A stretch of DNA of 47,098 nucleotides, from the NCBI GenBank assembly GCA_002335385.1, contig DCVK01000026.1, forward strand, positions 1 to 47,098. The letters are read 5' to 3'. The DNA comes from Candidatus Aminicenantes bacterium UBA2190 (GTDB taxonomy: Bacteria; Acidobacteriota; Aminicenantia; UBA2199). Positions 1 to 9,700 of this stretch are shown piece by piece. Below the pieces are notes generated by a model that was not told the DNA's origin, ran no database searches, and worked only from the letters and a program-made list of their open reading frames with translations. Every line of letters starts with the position of its first letter. Within the stretch, counting starts at the first letter, position 1. The position numbers and the translations under genes are program-made.

Positions 1-268
1 CGGCGTCGTGCAGGGCGTCGCGCACGTCCTTCATCATCAGCTCGTTGAGCTTGAAGTGCGGCTTGTGCAGCCCCGGCGAGTCGAAGAACACGGCCTGGCC
101 GCGCTCGGTGGTCTTGATGCCCACGATCTTGCGCCGCGTGGTCTGCGGCTTGGCCGAGACGATGGCGATCTTGGCCTCCATGAGGGCGTTGAGGAACGTC
201 GATTTGCCGACGTTGGTGCGCCCGACCAGGGCCACGTAGCCCGAGCGCCGGGGGCTATTTTTTTTCAT
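1..268 (-). CDS. era: GTPase Era, N-terminal part (cut by window edge)
   Basis: Era is a membrane-associated GTPase that binds the 3' end of 16S rRNA and assists 30S subunit maturation. Translating the minus strand from the ATG at 268 gives the G1 P-loop GRTNVGKST (residues 16-24), the KPQTTR switch motif, and the G3 motif DSPG followed by LHKPHFKLNE. This is the Era signature; the more usual P-loop and G3 are GRPNVGKST and DTPG. About 89 codons are visible. The G4/G5 motifs and the KH domain lie beyond base 1. The start overlaps the end of the upstream corC-like gene by 14 bases, so translation is probably coupled. Era next to YbeY and PhoH is a conserved ribosome-maturation neighbourhood. 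Confidence 0.93.
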   Translation of the reverse strand, partial: MKKNSPRRSGYVALVGRTNVGKSTFLNALMEAKIAIVSAKPQTTRRKIVGIKTTERGQAVFFDSPGLHKPHFKLNELMMKDVRDALHDA

Positions 269-1472
269 GGCGGACGCGCACCGTCTTGATGCGGTTGCGC
301 TCCATCTCCCGCACCTCGAAGACATGGCCCTCGGCGGCGACCCGGTCGCCCGGGGCCGGGATGCGGCCCAGCAGGCAGCTGATCAGGCCGGCGACGGTCT
401 GGTAGTCGGCGCTGTCGTCGATCTCGATGCCCAGCGCTTCGTTCAGCTCGTAGATGGAGGTGTCGCCGCGCACCGTCCAGCCGTCGCGGTCGCGGGCGAT
501 GGGCTCCAGGTCTTCGTCGTACTCGTCCTTGATGTCGCCGACGATCTCCTCGATGATGTCCTCCATGCTGATCACCCCGGAGACGCCGCCGAACTCGTCG
601 CTGACGATGGCGAACTTCTGGTTGGTGCGCTGCATCTCCTTGAGCAGCTCCAGGATGCGCATGGTCTCGGGGATGAAGAAGGGCGGTCGCAGGATCTTGC
701 GGATGTCGAAGTCGTCGCGCCCCCAGTAGTCGAGGACGTCCTTGGCCAGGATGATGCCCTCGACGTTGTCCAGCTTGTCGGCCACGACCGGGAAGCGCGA
801 CTTCTTCTTCTCGCGGATGGTGGCGACGATCTCCTCCAGGCCGGCGTCGACGTGCACGTGGGTCATGTGCACGCGCGGCGTCATGATCTCCTTGACCAGG
901 GTGTCGCCGAACTCGAGGACGCTCTCGATCATCTCCTGGTCCTCCTTCTCGATGACCCCCTCCTTGGCCCCCTCCTCCAGGAACACCTCCACCTGCTCGT
1001 CGGTGATCTCCTCGTCGCCGCCGTTGCCGGGCTCGGCCGGGTTCTCCTTGAGGAACAGGGAAAAGACGTAGTTCAGGGGATAGAAGATAAACCAGGCGAC
1101 GGGAAAGAGGAAGATCAGGCGGCGCAGCACCGCCTCGCGGTTGCGGTAGGCGACGATGTAGAAGACCACGTTGAAGAACACCAGGTAGAACAGGCCGATG
1201 AGCAGGATGCGCAGCACCGGCGAGGGGATCAGCTCCCGCAGCCAGCGGAAGGTGCAGAGCATCAGGACGATCTGCAGCACGAAGACGACGGTCTCCAGCG
1301 AGTGGATGACCAGGTCGAACTTCTCCACGAAGGGGAAGCGCGGCGGCTTTCTGCCCTCCATGCCGGCCAGGAACCTGGCCAGCGAGATGCGCGAGAAGCT
1401 CTCGAAGCTGCTCTCCAGCAGGTGGAACAAAACGGCGGCCAGGAACAGGGCGACGAGGCCGGCGAGGCTCAC
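255..1472 (-). CDS. CorC/HlyC-type CNNM-CBS membrane protein
   Basis: The 405-residue protein has an N-terminal CNNM-type membrane region of three to four hydrophobic segments within residues 1-135. It includes an ESSFESFSR stretch like the family's first-helix motif. Two CBS domains follow (about 165-300), opened by the typical EDQEMIESVLEF and KEIMTPR motifs. The C-terminus is a CorC_HlyC transporter-associated domain (about 315-400). Family members are linked to Mg2+/Co2+ efflux or tolerance, and CBS pairs bind adenine nucleotides. The substrate cannot be read from sequence. The start is GTG, overlapping the ybeY stop as GTGA, and the 3' end overlaps era. A gene of this type between ybeY and era is common in bacteria. 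Confidence 0.88.
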   Translation of the reverse strand: MSLAGLVALFLAAVLFHLLESSFESFSRISLARFLAGMEGRKPPRFPFVEKFDLVIHSLETVVFVLQIVLMLCTFRWLRELIPSPVLRILLIGLFYLVFFNVVFYIVAYRNREAVLRRLIFLFPVAWFIFYPLNYVFSLFLKENPAEPGNGGDEEITDEQVEVFLEEGAKEGVIEKEDQEMIESVLEFGDTLVKEIMTPRVHMTHVHVDAGLEEIVATIREKKKSRFPVVADKLDNVEGIILAKDVLDYWGRDDFDIRKILRPPFFIPETMRILELLKEMQRTNQKFAIVSDEFGGVSGVISMEDIIEEIVGDIKDEYDEDLEPIARDRDGWTVRGDTSIYELNEALGIEIDDSADYQTVAGLISCLLGRIPAPGDRVAAEGHVFEVREMERNRIKTVRVRHEKK

Positions 1473-1885
1473 GGCAGCTCCGCGGCGAACTCGGCGAAGA
1501 GCCGGCGCTGGAGCTCCAGCATCTCGCCATGGTCCGTCTCGTGGTCCTGGCCCTGCAGGTGCAGCAGGCCGTGGATGGCCAGCAGCAGCAGCTCCCGGCC
1601 CAGCGACTGCCCGTTTCGCCGCGCCTGCTCCTCGGCCAGCGGTATGCAGATCACGACGTCGCCGGCATAGCGGCCGCCGGGGAGCTTCTCCCCCAGGGGA
1701 AAGCTCAGCACGTCGGTGGCGCGGTCCTTGCCGCGATAGGCGCGGTTCAGCTCGCGTATCTCCGGCTCGCCCGCCAGGCGCACGGTCGCCCGCCCCGGCA
1801 GGCCGATGCGGGCCGCGACGCGGCGCAGCAGGGCCGGAAAATTCTTCACGGGCAGGGCGAAGCCCTGGCGCTGGATCGTGATCAT
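1469..1885 (-). CDS. ybeY: Endoribonuclease/rRNA maturation factor YbeY
   Basis: YbeY is a single-strand endoribonuclease for 16S rRNA 3'-end maturation and 70S quality control. The 138-residue product carries the zinc motif HGLLHLQGQDH (H-x3-H-x5-H) near residues 107-117 and the DVLSFPLGE segment typical of the family. I chose the ATG at 1885 because it overlaps the preceding stop as ATGA. A longer reading frame upstream would only extend into the HD-domain gene. Length fits the family (about 140-170). It sits in a phoH-HD-ybeY-corC-era operon in which every junction overlaps by 4 to 14 bases. Confidence 0.95.
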   Translation of the reverse strand: MITIQRQGFALPVKNFPALLRRVAARIGLPGRATVRLAGEPEIRELNRAYRGKDRATDVLSFPLGEKLPGGRYAGDVVICIPLAEEQARRNGQSLGRELLLLAIHGLLHLQGQDHETDHGEMLELQRRLFAEFAAELP

Positions 1886-4158
1886 GGCGCCTTGTCCTTG
1901 CTGAAATCGAAGCCCGGGTAGGAGACGCGCTGGTGGTAGATCGAGGCCAATTTGCCGTAGAAGCTCCCGGCGATGGTGTTCAGCGCCTTGAAGGTCAGGC
2001 CGTCGCACTCGTCGAACTGGTTCTCGGCGATGTCGGAGGCGATGATCTTCTCCACCACGCTGCGGATGTCCTGGTCGTCGGGGGCCGAGAGGCTCTTGGC
2101 GGCCGCCTCCACCTGGTCGGCCAGCATGATGATGGCCTCCTCCACCTGTTGCGGCTTTTCCCCCGGGTAGCGGAACATGTTCTCGTCGAACTCGTCCAGG
2201 CCGCCGGCGCTGAGCTCCTTGGCCCGGGCGTGGAAGAACTTCACCAGCTTGGTGCCGTGGTGCTGCGAGATGGCCTGGCTGATCTTGCGCGGCAGCTTCA
2301 GCTGCTCGGCCTTTTCCAGGCCGAGGGGGATGTGGGTGATGATGACCTTGGCGCTCTCCAGCGGCGTCAGCTGCCCGTGCGGGTCCTCGTACACCGACTG
2401 GTTCTCGGTGAAGAACTGCGGGTTGTCGACCTTGCCGATGTCATGGTACAGGGCCATGGCCCGCACCAGCAGCGGCGACAGCTCCAGCTCCTGGGCGGCG
2501 GCCTCGGCCAGCGAAGCCACCATCTGCGAGTGATGGTAGGTGCCGGGCGCCTTCTCCAGCATCTCGCGGAAACACGGCAGGTTGAGATTGGTGATCTCGA
2601 CCAGCTTCAGGTCGGTGACCAGCTTGAAGATCACTTCCCAGAGCGGGATCATGAAGTTGGCGACGAAGGCCGCCAGCAGCGCCGCAAGAATCCCCAGCAG
2701 CATGTAGAAGATCACCGCCATCCAGCCGGGATCGTCCGCCGACAGGGCGAAGAGCAGCGTGGTCAGCAGGTTGACCGGCAGCACCCAGAAGAACGAGGCC
2801 TTGAGGATCGAGGAGCGCTTCAGTCGCTGGTAGAACTCGATGCCGAAGGCGGCGGCCAGGTTGCCCGCCAGCACGTACAGCAGGATCCTGAAGTCCCAGT
2901 CGCAGGCGAAGGCGCCGATGAGCGAATTGATGAAGGAAAAGACGACGGCGCTCTGCAGGTCGAACAGGAAGGCGATGATCAGCGCGCCGACGGCGAAGGG
3001 GATGGCGTAGGCCAGGGCGGAGCTGTCCACCTGGACGGTGAAGGCCGTGTTCTTGAGGACCAGCGGGTAGATGAACAGCGCCAGGCGGTACATCAGGGCG
3101 CAGGCGATGAACGTGACCCCGGAGACGAAGTTCAGCCGCTTGCGGTTGATGCCGCCGGTCTTGGAGAGGATGTTCAGCCGCCAGAAAAAGAAGAAGAGGA
3201 TGGCCAGCGCCGCCATGATGAAGAAAACGCCGGGAATGCGGCCTGAGCTGGTCTTTTCCTCGGCGGCGATCAGCTGGATCAGGCGCATGTGGTCCTTGTT
3301 GACCTCGTCGCCGCTGCGCAGCACGATCTTGCCTTTCTTGAGGTGGATGAAGACGGGGTTGACCAGCGCCAGGGTCTTCTCCTCCTGCAGGCGGGTCAGG
3401 ACCTTGGAGAAGGTGACGTTGGTGCTGATGAAGTCGAGCAGGATCGGCTTGACCGTCTCCCTCTCCCTCTCGTCCAGGCGGAATTCCCGCAGCAACGCCG
3501 CCAGGTTGGCGTCGATCTCGCTCAGGTCGAAAAAATCCCCCAGGCGGGCCTGGGCATAGCCCCGTTTCTCGTTGTAGACGGTGATCTCGTCGCCCTCGCC
3601 GCGGGGAACGCCGATGCGCGACAGGATGATCCCCTTCTCGCCCCAGGCCTTCGCCTGCAGCAACAGCCGATCCAGGTCGATCTTGGCGAAGGTGTTGGAC
3701 AGGATCAGGGCCTGGACGGCCTGCGGCGGCAGCTCCAGGCCGAAATTCTCGCGGATGCGGTCGCGCAGCCCCTCGAGGCCCGATTTTTTCAGCAGGTATT
3801 CTTTGCGCGCCTCCATGAAGAAGCGGAACCACTCGTTCAGCAGCATCTGGCTGCTTTCGACCTTCTGGGCGTTGAACTCGTAGACCGGTATCAGCGCCCC
3901 CAGCGCCTGGCGCCGGTTCTGCTCGGTCATCTCCTTGTCCTCGACCGTCATGTCCTTGCGGATGACGATGTCGCTGGCGGCGATGTCGCCGACCTTCAGC
4001 CCGGGTTCGCGGATGGAGCGCGCCGGCGGCACGTAGATGATATAGGAGATGGCAATGACGAAAAACGCCCCGATCAGCACCTTGCCCCAGGACGAGCTCC
4101 CCTTCTCCGGCGCGTCGGGCCGCTGCTTCTTTGCTTTCCGCTCCAGGTCGAAGTTCAT
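1882..4158 (-). CDS. 7TM-HD (PgpH/YqfF-type) phosphohydrolase
   Basis: The 758-residue protein has one N-terminal membrane anchor (about 25-45), a large extracytoplasmic 7TMR-HDED region (about 50-300), a block of about seven membrane helices (about 310-500) and a C-terminal cytoplasmic HD domain. The metal-binding motif YHDIGK falls near residues 569-574, preceded by YHHSQM and followed by ISQHHGT. This architecture matches PgpH/YqfF, which hydrolyses cyclic di-AMP in Firmicutes. The substrate here is inferred. No diadenylate cyclase gene is visible in the window. Its ATG overlaps the phoH stop (ATGA). The gene is conserved next to phoH and ybeY in many phyla. Confidence 0.9.
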   Translation of the reverse strand: MNFDLERKAKKQRPDAPEKGSSSWGKVLIGAFFVIAISYIIYVPPARSIREPGLKVGDIAASDIVIRKDMTVEDKEMTEQNRRQALGALIPVYEFNAQKVESSQMLLNEWFRFFMEARKEYLLKKSGLEGLRDRIRENFGLELPPQAVQALILSNTFAKIDLDRLLLQAKAWGEKGIILSRIGVPRGEGDEITVYNEKRGYAQARLGDFFDLSEIDANLAALLREFRLDERERETVKPILLDFISTNVTFSKVLTRLQEEKTLALVNPVFIHLKKGKIVLRSGDEVNKDHMRLIQLIAAEEKTSSGRIPGVFFIMAALAILFFFFWRLNILSKTGGINRKRLNFVSGVTFIACALMYRLALFIYPLVLKNTAFTVQVDSSALAYAIPFAVGALIIAFLFDLQSAVVFSFINSLIGAFACDWDFRILLYVLAGNLAAAFGIEFYQRLKRSSILKASFFWVLPVNLLTTLLFALSADDPGWMAVIFYMLLGILAALLAAFVANFMIPLWEVIFKLVTDLKLVEITNLNLPCFREMLEKAPGTYHHSQMVASLAEAAAQELELSPLLVRAMALYHDIGKVDNPQFFTENQSVYEDPHGQLTPLESAKVIITHIPLGLEKAEQLKLPRKISQAISQHHGTKLVKFFHARAKELSAGGLDEFDENMFRYPGEKPQQVEEAIIMLADQVEAAAKSLSAPDDQDIRSVVEKIIASDIAENQFDECDGLTFKALNTIAGSFYGKLASIYHQRVSYPGFDFSKDKAP

Positions 4159-5096
4159 TTTTCCGCCTTTTCGTAGGCCTCGATGATGCGCTGGATCAGG
4201 GGGTGGCGCACGATGTCCTTCTTGGTCAGGTAGGTGACGCCGATCCCCGGCACGTCCTTCAGGATCTTGATGGCCCGGAATATCCCCGATTTCCTGGGCT
4301 GCTCCAGGTCGATCTGGGTGATGTCGGCGGTGACCACCACGCGCGAGTTCAGCCCGAAGCGGGTCAGGAACATCTTCATCTGCGAATCAACCGTGTTCTG
4401 CCCCTCGTCGAGGATGATGAAGGCGTCGTTGATGGTGCGGCCGCGCATGTAGGCCAGGGGAGCGATCTCGATGATCCCCTTCTCGATCAGCTCCGAGGTG
4501 CGCTCGAAGCCGATCAGGAAGTACAGGGCGTCATAGAGGGGCCGCAGGTAGGGGTTGATCTTCTGCTGGATGTCGCCGGGCAGGAAGCCCAGCTTTTCGC
4601 CGGCCTCGACCACCGGCCGCGTGAGCACGATGCGCTCCACGCGCTTGCCGATCAGGAAATTCAGGGCCATGGCGATGGCCAGGAAGGTCTTGCCGGTGCC
4701 GGCCGGGCCGATGCCGAAGACCATGTCGCGGCCCTGGATGGCCTCAACATAGGCGCGCTGGTTGAAGGTCTTGGGGTAGACCTCCTTGCCGTCCACCTTG
4801 ATGAGGTGCTTCTTGAAAATGTCTTCCTGGAACTGCTCGAGCTTGCCGTCGGCGACCAGGTTCAGGCTGAACTGGATGTCGTGGTCCTGCAGCTTGCCGT
4901 TCTCCTCGTGCAGCAGCAGCAGGTGCTGCAGGTACTTCCTGAACTTGCGCCCCTGGGCGCCGTTGCCCGAGTACATGACCTTGTCGCCGCGCAGGGCGAT
5001 CTCCAGGCCGAAGGCCTTCTCGATGGCCTCAAGGTTTTTCTGGATCAGGAAGGGGAAATGGCTGCCCAGCCCGTCCGGGCATATGAACTCTTCCAT
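4155..5096 (-). CDS. phoH: PhoH-family ATPase
   Basis: PhoH-like proteins are P-loop ATPases related to the helicase core of superfamily 1 and are usually found beside ybeY. The 313-residue product contains Walker A GPAGTGKT (about 132-139), the LTRPVVEAGEKLGFLPGD segment, and Walker B/DEGQN (about 230-234). All are diagnostic for the PhoH2-free, short PhoH (YbeZ) type. ATG at 5096 is preceded by a purine-rich GGTGGG about ten bases upstream. It is the first gene of the operon and lies behind the promoter at 5133-5161. Its biochemical role in the cell is poorly defined, but the gene order implies RNA metabolism together with YbeY. Confidence 0.93.
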   Translation of the reverse strand: MEEFICPDGLGSHFPFLIQKNLEAIEKAFGLEIALRGDKVMYSGNGAQGRKFRKYLQHLLLLHEENGKLQDHDIQFSLNLVADGKLEQFQEDIFKKHLIKVDGKEVYPKTFNQRAYVEAIQGRDMVFGIGPAGTGKTFLAIAMALNFLIGKRVERIVLTRPVVEAGEKLGFLPGDIQQKINPYLRPLYDALYFLIGFERTSELIEKGIIEIAPLAYMRGRTINDAFIILDEGQNTVDSQMKMFLTRFGLNSRVVVTADITQIDLEQPRKSGIFRAIKILKDVPGIGVTYLTKKDIVRHPLIQRIIEAYEKAEK

Positions 5097-5132
5097 TAAA
5101 AAAAACCCACCGCTGGTCTATTCATTGATGAA

Positions 5133-5161
5133 ATTATAGGCAGCATTGGCGCAAAAGTCAA
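5133..5161 (-). promoter_or_regulatory. Sigma70-type promoter of the phoH-era operon
   Basis: On the minus strand a -35 box TTGACT (5161-5156) is followed by exactly 17 bases and a perfect -10 box TATAAT (5138-5133). It is about 37 bases upstream of the phoH ATG. It sits between phoH and the end of the transporter gene, so the operon can be transcribed independently of the met genes. Confidence 0.8.
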
Positions 5162-5183
5162 ATCATTCGCGCCGCGGGCGCCC

Positions 5184-6773
5184 CTACGCCAGCCCGACCA
5201 GCGGCAGCAGCAGCCGCAGACCGATCCAGATCAGCAGCCCGCCGGCCAGGTCGAAGAGGAAGCCGGCGCGGATCATCCTGACGATCGGCACCATTCCCGA
5301 GCCGTATACGATGGCATTGGGCGGCGTGGAGACGGGGAGCATGAACCCCCAGCTGCAGCCCAGCACGGCGCCCAGGGCCGGCGGCACCGGGTCGATGCCC
5401 GCCGCAACGGCCAGGGAGATGATCACCGGCACCACCATGTTGGCCGCGGCCGTATTGGAGGTTGCCTCGCTGGCGAGGATGGCGATGAACACGGCGGCGA
5501 AGGTCACCCCCCACAGCGACTCGGCCCCGGAAACGGCCAGCAGCCCCTGGCCGATGCGGTCGGCCAGGCCGGTCTGGAACATCAGGTTGCCGAGGCTCAG
5601 GCCGCCGCCGAACAGCAGCAGCGTGCCCCAGTCGATGCTCACCGCCTGCTTCCAGGAGATGGTGAATTCCCTTTTTTTCCAGTTTACGGGCAGGAGAAAG
5701 AGCAGGACCGCCCCGACCAGGGCCGCGGCCGCCTCGGGCATGCGGCCGCCGTACCACTTGGCCGCCGGCGAAACGCTGCCCCAGAACACGGCCAGGAAAC
5801 CCGGTATCACCCAGAGGGCGACCGTGACCAGGAACGCGGCCAGCGCGTTTTTCTGGCCGCGGCTCCAGGGGCCGAGCCTGGCCAACTCGCGGCGCACGTA
5901 CTCGCGGCTGCCCGCGATCACGGGCATTTCCGGTCGGTGCAGGGCATAGAGCATCAGGAACAGCAGGAGGTACATGGCCAGCAGCATGGGCACGGCGAAC
6001 AGCATCCACTGGAAGAACGGGATCTTCACCTTGGCGAACTTCTCGATCATGGCCAGGCCGATCAGGTTGGGCGGCGTTCCCACCGGCGTGCCGATGCCGC
6101 CGGCGGAGGAGGCGTAGGCGGCCATCAGCATCATTCCGGTGGCGAAGCGAAAGCTCCGTGGGTCGGTCTTGAGGCCGCAGCGGCTCTCCATCAGCCCGGA
6201 CATGGCCGATATGATGCCGATGCCGATGGGCAGCATCATGGCGGTGGTGGCCGTGTTGCTGATCCACATCGAAAGGAAGGCCGAGATGGCGCCGAAGGCG
6301 AAAAGGATGCGCCAGGCGCGGTCGCCGATCCAGCGCCTGGACATGATGCCGTAGGCGAAGCGGCGGTCCAGGCCGTGGACGCTCATGGCGCGAGCCAGGA
6401 TGAAGCTGCCCAGGAACAGGAAGATGGTCGGCTCGGCAAAGGGGGCCAGGACGGTCCTGGCGTCGGCAACGCCGGCCAGGATGCACAGTACGGCTCCCAG
6501 CAGGGCGCTGACCGGGATGGGGACCGGCTCGCCGACCCACCAGACGACGACCCAGGCGATGATGGCGGCCAGCGCATGGGCCCGGGGGCTGAGGCCGGGC
6601 ATGGGAAGGAGGCGGACGGCCAGGCCCAGCAGCGGCCCCAGGAACAGGCTCCCGCGCTGGCGCCAGGACTCCACCCGCGCCTCGAGGGGAGAGATCGCAC
6701 CGGCCTCAGCAGCGGGCGGCTCCGGCGCGGCGGTGATCCCCGGATTTTTCTCCAAAGAAGCTCCCTCCGTCAA
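5184..6773 (-). CDS. SLC13/DASS-family sodium:anion symporter
   Basis: The 529-residue protein is strongly hydrophobic with about 11-12 membrane segments after a 35-residue cytoplasmic head. It carries two copies of the family's signature region: SNTATTAMMLP (first repeat) and SNTAAANMVVP (second repeat). The PVSTPPNAIVYGSG hairpin is also present. These form the Na+ and carboxylate sites of VcINDY-type transporters for C4-dicarboxylates, citrate or sulfate. The anion cannot be assigned from sequence. The likely start is TTG at 6773, overlapping the metH stop as TTGA. The stretch just before the first membrane helices is Pro/Arg/Gly-rich. Being last in a metF-metH operon, it may serve that pathway or simply be read through. 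Confidence 0.87.
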   Translation of the reverse strand: MTEGASLEKNPGITAAPEPPAAEAGAISPLEARVESWRQRGSLFLGPLLGLAVRLLPMPGLSPRAHALAAIIAWVVVWWVGEPVPIPVSALLGAVLCILAGVADARTVLAPFAEPTIFLFLGSFILARAMSVHGLDRRFAYGIMSRRWIGDRAWRILFAFGAISAFLSMWISNTATTAMMLPIGIGIISAMSGLMESRCGLKTDPRSFRFATGMMLMAAYASSAGGIGTPVGTPPNLIGLAMIEKFAKVKIPFFQWMLFAVPMLLAMYLLLFLMLYALHRPEMPVIAGSREYVRRELARLGPWSRGQKNALAAFLVTVALWVIPGFLAVFWGSVSPAAKWYGGRMPEAAAALVGAVLLFLLPVNWKKREFTISWKQAVSIDWGTLLLFGGGLSLGNLMFQTGLADRIGQGLLAVSGAESLWGVTFAAVFIAILASEATSNTAAANMVVPVIISLAVAAGIDPVPPALGAVLGCSWGFMLPVSTPPNAIVYGSGMVPIVRMIRAGFLFDLAGGLLIWIGLRLLLPLVGLA

Positions 6774-9700
6774 AAATAGGCCGCCTGGGGATGGCCGACC
6801 ACCAGGCCGCTGACGCTCAGCTCGGGCATAAGCTGGTCGCTTGAGGTCAGCGAGACGCCGATGCGGCCGGCTTCCAGGAGCCGCACGATCTTTTTCTGGT
6901 CGGCCAGGCCGGGCCAGGCCGGGAAACCGGGGCTGAACCTGCGCCCCTGCTCATCCGCCAGCCCCAGCTCGCGGCGGATGCGCCCGTGCACGGCCGCGGC
7001 CAGCGCCTCGGCCAGCTCGGCCCCGAAACCGTGCAGGATCAGGTAGCGAGTGTAGCGGTCGGAGGCGAAAAGCTCCTTTTCCAGTCCATCCAGGCCGGCA
7101 CCGCAGCTGGCGATGAAAAGCGGCAGCGTCTCCCCGTCGCCGGAGAAATAATCGGCCAGCGACACGCCCCGGCGGCGGGGAAATTCGAAAGTTTCCTCGT
7201 TGGAGCCGCGGCAGGCCAGCAGGCCGTCCTTTCCCCGGCGCCGGCAGGGGAAATAGCCGTAGACGGCGGAAAAACGGTCGATGCCCCTGCCCTGGAGCAG
7301 TTCCAGCGTCTCGGCGAAGAACTGTTCGGCCTTTTCCCCCGGGCGCATGCGCCAGCGCGCCCGCGCCAGCACCCGGCGGTCGATGAGGGGCAGAAGATCC
7401 TTCAGGCGCCAGTGCGCGACCCGGGACCCCAGGAACGGCGGCAACGGCGTCCGGGACGGGGCAATCACGGCAGGAACCTTGGCCCGGGGCGCATTGCCGC
7501 CTTTGGCCGGCACTGCCGCGACTTCGGCGCCGGACATGATCTTCATGGCCGCGAAGGCGTCGGCGGCATAAGCGACCTTTCCCTGGTACTCCGTGCGCAA
7601 CGCCGTTTCCACGAAGGCCGGCGTCAAGGCGGCCCCGCCGCAGATCACGGGGACGCGGATCCCCTGCGCGCGCAGGTGGCGCAGTATGCCGGTCATTTCC
7701 AGCGTGGAGCGGACCAGCAGGGCGCTCAGTCCCACGTGGTCGGGATGGTGGCCGGCCACGGCGGCGGCGATCTCCTCGCCGCCCTGGTTGGTGCCCAGGT
7801 TGATCACCCGGTAGCCGTTGCTGCGCAGGATGATGTCGACAAGGTTCTTGCCGATATCGTGGACATCGCCCTTGACCGTAGCCAGGACCATGGTGCCGCG
7901 CAGGCGCCGCCCGGCCTTGGGCAGGCGCGGCTCCAGGATGTCCAGCGCCGCCTTGACCACCTCGGCCGCCTGCAGCACGAATGGCAGCTGCATGTAGCCT
8001 TTCTCGAACAGCTTCCCCACCTCGGCCATCGCCGGCAACAGGTGGCCGTTGACGATGTCCAGGGGGTCCGTCTCGGCGGCCAGCAGGGCCAGGTCATCGC
8101 CAAGCCCGGCGGCATTGCCGTTGAGCACCGCGGCGCGCAGCCGCTGCGCCGGCGTCCGCGGCGCCGTTTTTTTGCCGTCGTCCCCGCTTTTTTTGCCCTG
8201 GAAATGCTCCATGACGGCCCGCAGGGGATCGCGGCCGCGGCGGCGGTTGAAAATGAGATCCTCGGCCAGGCGCATCTCGCTGGCATCAATGCGGTTCAAA
8301 GGCAGGATCCGGCCGGCATGGAAGATGGCGGCGTCCAGGCCGCTGCGCACGGCATGAAAGAGGAAAACGGCATTGACGATGCGCCGGGCCGCCGGCTGCA
8401 GGCCATAGGAAATATTGCTGACCCCGAGCAGGGTGTGAGCCCGGGGCAGCGATCCTTTCAGCAGTTTCAGGGCGGCCAGGGTCTCCACGCCGGCGTTGAA
8501 CAGGCCGGGATCGCCAGATCCCAGGGTGAAGGTCAGCGGGTCGAGGAACAGGTCGTTGGAACGCAGGCCGTGCTCCAGGGCCAGGTCGTGGAGCCGTTTC
8601 AGCACGGCCGCCTTCCTCCGGCGCGTCCGCGCCATCCCCTGCTCGTCGATGGCCAGGCAGACCACGGCGGCGCCGAAATCGCGGGCCAGGCCCAGGATCT
8701 CCGCGGCACGGGCGCCCCCGTCCTCCAGGTTGATGGAATTGATCACCGCCCGGCCGGCGCAGCGCCGCAATCCGGCCGCCAGCGCCGGGATGCTGGCGCT
8801 GTCCAGCATCAGCGGCAGGCGGATCTGCGCGTTCAGCCTGGCGGCGACCCGATCCATGTCGCGGGCCTCGTCGCGGCCGGCAAAGGCCACGTTGAGATCG
8901 AGCAGGTGGGCGCCTTCGTCCTCCTGCTCCCGGGCGACGGCGAGCATGGCGTCGAGGTCGTCGGCCAGCAGGGCGCTTTTGAACTTGCGGCTGCCGGTGG
9001 CGTTCGTCTGCTCGCCGATGATCAGCGGCCTGGGCTTCACCTTCAGGTCCTGGACCGCGAACAGCGAAGTGGCCCGGCCCGCGGCAACGGGTTTCCGGCG
9101 CCTGACCGGCGCCAGCCCTTCCAGCGCCAGGGCCAGGGCCCGGATATGGAGCCGGGTGGAGCCGCAGCACCCCCCGACGATGGCGGCGCCGCTCTCGGTG
9201 ACGAAATCCCGCAGCTGGCGGGCGAAGACGGCGGGCTCGAGGTCATAGGTATACTTGCCGTCCCGGTAGCGCGGCAGACCGGCATTGGGCATGACGGCCA
9301 GCGGGAAGGGGGACGAGGCGGACAGGATCCTGACCGCCTCGGCCATCCCTTCGGGGCCGGTGCCGCAGTTGACGCCGAAGGCGAAGAGGGGGAAGGGCAG
9401 GAAAGTGGCGAGCGCCGTGGCGATGTCGGTGCCCAGCAGCATGCGCCCCTTCTCGAGAGTGACCATTACGCTGACCGGCCGGGTGCTCCCCTTCTCCCGG
9501 AAGACCCGGCTCAGCGCCCGCAGGGCGGCCTTGGCCTGGAGCATGTCCTGGCAGGTTTCCACCTGGAACAGGTCGACCCCGCCCTCGAAAAGCCCCAGCG
9601 CCTGGGGGTAATAGGAATCCTCCAGGGCCTGGAAATCGACCTGCTGCAGGCTGGGCAGGCGCGCGCCCGGGCCGATGGAGCCGGCGACATAGCGCGGCCG